The notes under the pieces are model-generated. The model did no database searches and had not been told where the DNA came from. It saw only the letters and a program-made list of their open reading frames with translations. From G963665185 sp963665185 (GTDB taxonomy: Bacteria > Desulfobacterota > Desulfovibrionia > Desulfovibrionales > Desulfovibrionaceae), in contig CAXXPO010000021.1 in assembly GCA_963665185.2 (NCBI GenBank), positions 186,001 through 250,000 on the forward strand: a stretch of DNA of 64,000 nucleotides, read 5' to 3'. The stretch's first letter is position 1; every line of letters begins with the position of its first letter. The translations under genes and the position numbers were made by a program. This document shows positions 61,684 to 64,000 of the stretch, in pieces.

Positions 61684-62385
61684 ATGGATAAGCGAATTCT
61701 CATCATCGACGATGACCGGAAGCTGCAGGATCTGCTCCAGGAATACCTGGAGGGATACGGCTTTTCGGTGCACGGGCGGCTGGATGGCAATACGGCCTGT
61801 CAGGATATAGAGGATCTTTCTCCCGATCTTGTCATCCTGGATATCATGATGCCCGGCAAGGACGGGGTGGAAGTTCTGCGGGACGTTCGGGCAAAATTCC
61901 GGGTGCCCGTGGTCATGCTCACGGCGCGGGGGGATGATTCCGACCGTATCGTCGGCCTGGAACTTGGGGCCGACGATTACCTTCCCAAACCTTTCAACCC
62001 TCGTGAATTGCTGGCCCGCATGAAAGCTGTTCTGCGGCGGAGTGACGGCCCAGAGGATTTGTCGGGAGATTCCCTGAATGAAATTATTGAAATGGGCGGG
62101 TTGCGTCTGGATACGTCGCAGCAGATTCTTTTTATAGAGGGCAAGGAGATTTCACTGCCTTCCACGGAGAGTCGGTTGCTGGCGGAACTCATGCGCAATC
62201 CGGATGTTCCCCTGTCGCGCGATCTGCTTATGGATCGGGTCTGGGGGCGAGATTTTGCCGCTTATGACCGCAGTATAGATGTCTACATCAGCAAGCTCAG
62301 ACAGGAGCTCAAACCGTTCGGCAACCATAAGAATCGCATCCAGACCGTCTGGGGAACTGGCTACAGGTTCCGGGGCGGAAAATGA
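61684..62385 (+). CDS. OmpR/CpxR-family response regulator
   Basis: 233 residues. Receiver with ILIIDDDRKLQ, phospho-acceptor Asp in LVILDIMMPGKDG (about residue 54), Thr in VMLTARGDD and Lys in YLPKPFNPRE; C-terminal winged helix with LPSTESRLLAELMRNPDVPLSRDLLMDRVWGRDFAAYDRSIDVYISKLRQEL ... VWGTGYRF. It overlaps the kinase gene by four bases. The receiver's ARGDDSDRIVGLELGADDYLPKPF is CpxR-like. Confidence 0.93.
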   Translation: MDKRILIIDDDRKLQDLLQEYLEGYGFSVHGRLDGNTACQDIEDLSPDLVILDIMMPGKDGVEVLRDVRAKFRVPVVMLTARGDDSDRIVGLELGADDYLPKPFNPRELLARMKAVLRRSDGPEDLSGDSLNEIIEMGGLRLDTSQQILFIEGKEISLPSTESRLLAELMRNPDVPLSRDLLMDRVWGRDFAAYDRSIDVYISKLRQELKPFGNHKNRIQTVWGTGYRFRGGK

Positions 62386-63800
62386 AATTCCGATCCCTGT
62401 ATCTTAAATTTCTCATTTCCTTCATGCTTCTGCTTTTTATCACCCTCGCTCTCCTCGGGGGGTGGTTTGTAACCACGTTCTGGAATTTTCTGGAACAGGA
62501 GGAGATCAACGACACCGCCATGGAAATCAATCTCATCCGCAATGCCATCCTGGTTGCGGTGGACCGGGCGCCCGGTCTTCCCCTGGAGCAGAATCCCTAT
62601 CTCGCGGTGCTGTTGGAATCCCTGGACGATATGTACAATGTCATGGGGTGGATCGAGCTGGATGACGGAACCGTTCTTACCGGCGACTACAATCTTCCCC
62701 TGCCGCGTCCGATTCCAAGAGGCAGGAGCACGGACCATGGCGGCGGTTTCATGGCCGTGGATATCGAGCCTCTTGGCCGATACTGCGGGTATGGATACAT
62801 GGAGATAGTTCTCGGACTGCATGGCAATGCCACTCTGCACGCCCTGTTCGTGCAAAGCGGTTTGTACAGGGAGTCCGCAGTGCTTTTCATCCATGGCCTG
62901 GGAGGGGTTTTTTTCATTGTCGCCCTGCTCATCATACCCATCTCCCGCATCATTTCCGCCCCTATCAAACGGTTGGAACTGGCCGCACTCCGGTTTGCGG
63001 AAGGAGATTTGACCGTGCGCGCCCCGGAGGTTCGGCAGGATGAAATCGGCGAGCTGGGCCGTGCTTTCAATTACATGGCGGCACGCATAGGGCGCATGAT
63101 ACGAAGCACCAAGGAGTTGGCGGCCAATGTTTCGCATGAACTCCGCAGTCCGCTTACCCGTTTGCGCATTTCCGAAGAACTGGCTCGCGAAAAACTTGAA
63201 CGGGCCGGGTGTACAGATGCCGAAGCCTATCTGGACAATATCCGGTCGGAAGTGGACAATCTGGACGGCCTTATCGCCAGGATTCTCGAATTTTCCAAAC
63301 TCGATCTGGCCGAGGTGGCTCCTGTCGGGGCCCGGTTGGATATTGAACAGATGCTGCAAACAGTGCTCGACAGTTATCAGCCTTTGTTGGAGCGCAAACA
63401 TATCGCGCTTTCAATTGATTTTTGCCGCAATGCGCGGATAACAGGGGAGCGGGGCGAGATTGATTCCCTGTTGACAAACCTCATCGATAATGCCGTAAAG
63501 TATTGTCCTGAATACGGTCATGTTTTTGTGAAGACCCTTGTGACGTCGACCCAGGTCCAGATGCGAATAACCAATACGTTTCCGCCCCTTTCCGAGGATG
63601 AACTGACCAACCTGTTCGAGCCTTTTTATCGCGGGAAATCCAATGATTTTCCAGGATACGGCCTTGGGTTGGCCTTGGTCTGGAAAATAGTGGAGCGCCA
63701 TGCGGGGAAGGTCGTGGTCGCTAATGTGGCGCAAGGGGTAAGGTTCTGCGTGGCACTTCCCCTTGCCTGCCCAATTGAGAACAACGGACGTTTTATATGA
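62382..63800 (+). CDS. CpxA-like sensor histidine kinase
   Basis: 472 residues. Two membrane helices (FLISFMLLLFITLALLGGWFV at 10-30 and VLFIHGLGGVFFIVALLIIPI at about 168-188) around a periplasmic domain of some 130 residues; HAMP with RLELAALRFAEGDLTVRAPEV; HisKA ELAANVSHELRSPLTRLRIS (His near 252); HATPase with SLLTNLIDNAVKYCPEYG and GYGLGLALVWKIVERHAGKV. The set matches CpxA in layout. It overlaps both neighbours by four bases, indicating an operon of three genes. Confidence 0.92.
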   Translation: MKFRSLYLKFLISFMLLLFITLALLGGWFVTTFWNFLEQEEINDTAMEINLIRNAILVAVDRAPGLPLEQNPYLAVLLESLDDMYNVMGWIELDDGTVLTGDYNLPLPRPIPRGRSTDHGGGFMAVDIEPLGRYCGYGYMEIVLGLHGNATLHALFVQSGLYRESAVLFIHGLGGVFFIVALLIIPISRIISAPIKRLELAALRFAEGDLTVRAPEVRQDEIGELGRAFNYMAARIGRMIRSTKELAANVSHELRSPLTRLRISEELAREKLERAGCTDAEAYLDNIRSEVDNLDGLIARILEFSKLDLAEVAPVGARLDIEQMLQTVLDSYQPLLERKHIALSIDFCRNARITGERGEIDSLLTNLIDNAVKYCPEYGHVFVKTLVTSTQVQMRITNTFPPLSEDELTNLFEPFYRGKSNDFPGYGLGLALVWKIVERHAGKVVVANVAQGVRFCVALPLACPIENNGRFI

Positions 63801-64000
63801 AAATACGCACTTCTCTTGTTTTTTTATTGATTGCGGTGTTTGCCTGCACATCCTGCGGCAAACGGCAGCCTTTGCCGCAGCCTCGCAAGGTGGTCGACCC
63901 TGCGTCGGTTTCCGGCGCGGTAACGACTACGCAGTGGGATGTCGCCGCCGTGCCTTACGAATACACCGGTGAAGGCATCAATTATCTGGAGGCCGGAGTG
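63797..64000 (+). CDS. Lipoprotein, N-terminus only (continues beyond window)
   Basis: 68 residues visible. Overlaps the kinase stop by four bases (ATGA). Signal with lipobox FACTSCG (MKIRTSLVFLLIAVFACTSCGKRQ). The mature part starts with a proline-rich PLPQPRKVVDPASVSG. As third gene of the regulator operon it may be an envelope-stress lipoprotein; the family is not recognisable from this fragment. Confidence 0.8.
   Translation, partial: MKIRTSLVFLLIAVFACTSCGKRQPLPQPRKVVDPASVSGAVTTTQWDVAAVPYEYTGEGINYLEAGV

Noticed and set aside
1..64000. CRISPR arrays, insertion sequences, prophage genes or rRNA
   Set aside because: I found no repeat-spacer pattern, transposase, integrase or rRNA segment by reading through the window.

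Overview
The window looks like chromosomal DNA of a Gram-negative, motile, respiratory deltaproteobacterium, most probably a Desulfovibrionaceae-like organism. The case rests on multihaem c-type cytochromes, several PAS/sigma-54 activators, large Cache-type chemoreceptors, CheD, a Desulfovibrio-style flagellin, a RACE-type corrinoid-activation protein, a giant acyl-CoA dehydratase activase and a short SRP RNA. No sulfate-reduction marker lies in the window, so the assignment is inference.

Region 1 (1-9 kb, mostly minus strand) holds an ABC importer of the nickel/peptide class (solute-binding protein, two permeases, one ATPase cut by the window edge) behind an AT-rich operator, a lipoprotein alpha/beta hydrolase, a methyltransferase, a tetrahaem cytochrome and a PAS/sigma-54 activator. 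Four genes here are broken by six apparent one-base insertions; I saw none elsewhere. Region 2 (8.9-13.1 kb) is a respiratory operon: Tat ferredoxin, small membrane protein, octahaem cytochrome c of the tetrathionate-reductase family and cytochrome b, preceded by a near-consensus -24/-12 promoter and an inverted repeat, next to the sigma-54 activator.

Region 3 (13.5-25.4 kb) is sensory: two convergent chemoreceptors, a BMP-family binding protein paired with a hybrid kinase, a YjbQ protein, and a three-PAS sigma-54 activator followed by paired direct repeats, a -24/-12 promoter and a thioredoxin-fold protein without CXXC. A 619-bp gap behind it has strong RNA hairpins and a good terminator but no convincing ORF. 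Region 4 (26-34.5 kb) holds a chagasin-like inhibitor lipoprotein, FapA-domain protein, tRNA-Ser(GGA), SRP RNA, an Rsm22-like methyltransferase overlapping a RACE protein, a zinc-ribbon protein and a WG-repeat protein.

Region 5 (34.8-48.8 kb) contains an M23 peptidase, flagellin with a sigma-28 promoter, a DMT exporter, a DUF89 protein, a Tat-exported HD-domain protein, two adjacent apparent pseudoenzymes (C39-like without Cys, alpha/beta hydrolase without Ser), a CheY-like/CheD pair, a TetR regulator, a large protein of unknown function and a MEMO1 protein. Region 6 (48.9-54.4 kb) is a MarR / FmdE-like / acyl-CoA dehydratase activase module with a palindromic operator. Region 7 (54.6-64 kb) has a Fur-family regulator, a methyltransferase, and an RND pump operon (adaptor, pump, outer-membrane barrel) divergent from a CpxRA-like two-component system whose shared promoter region contains a CpxR-box-like sequence.
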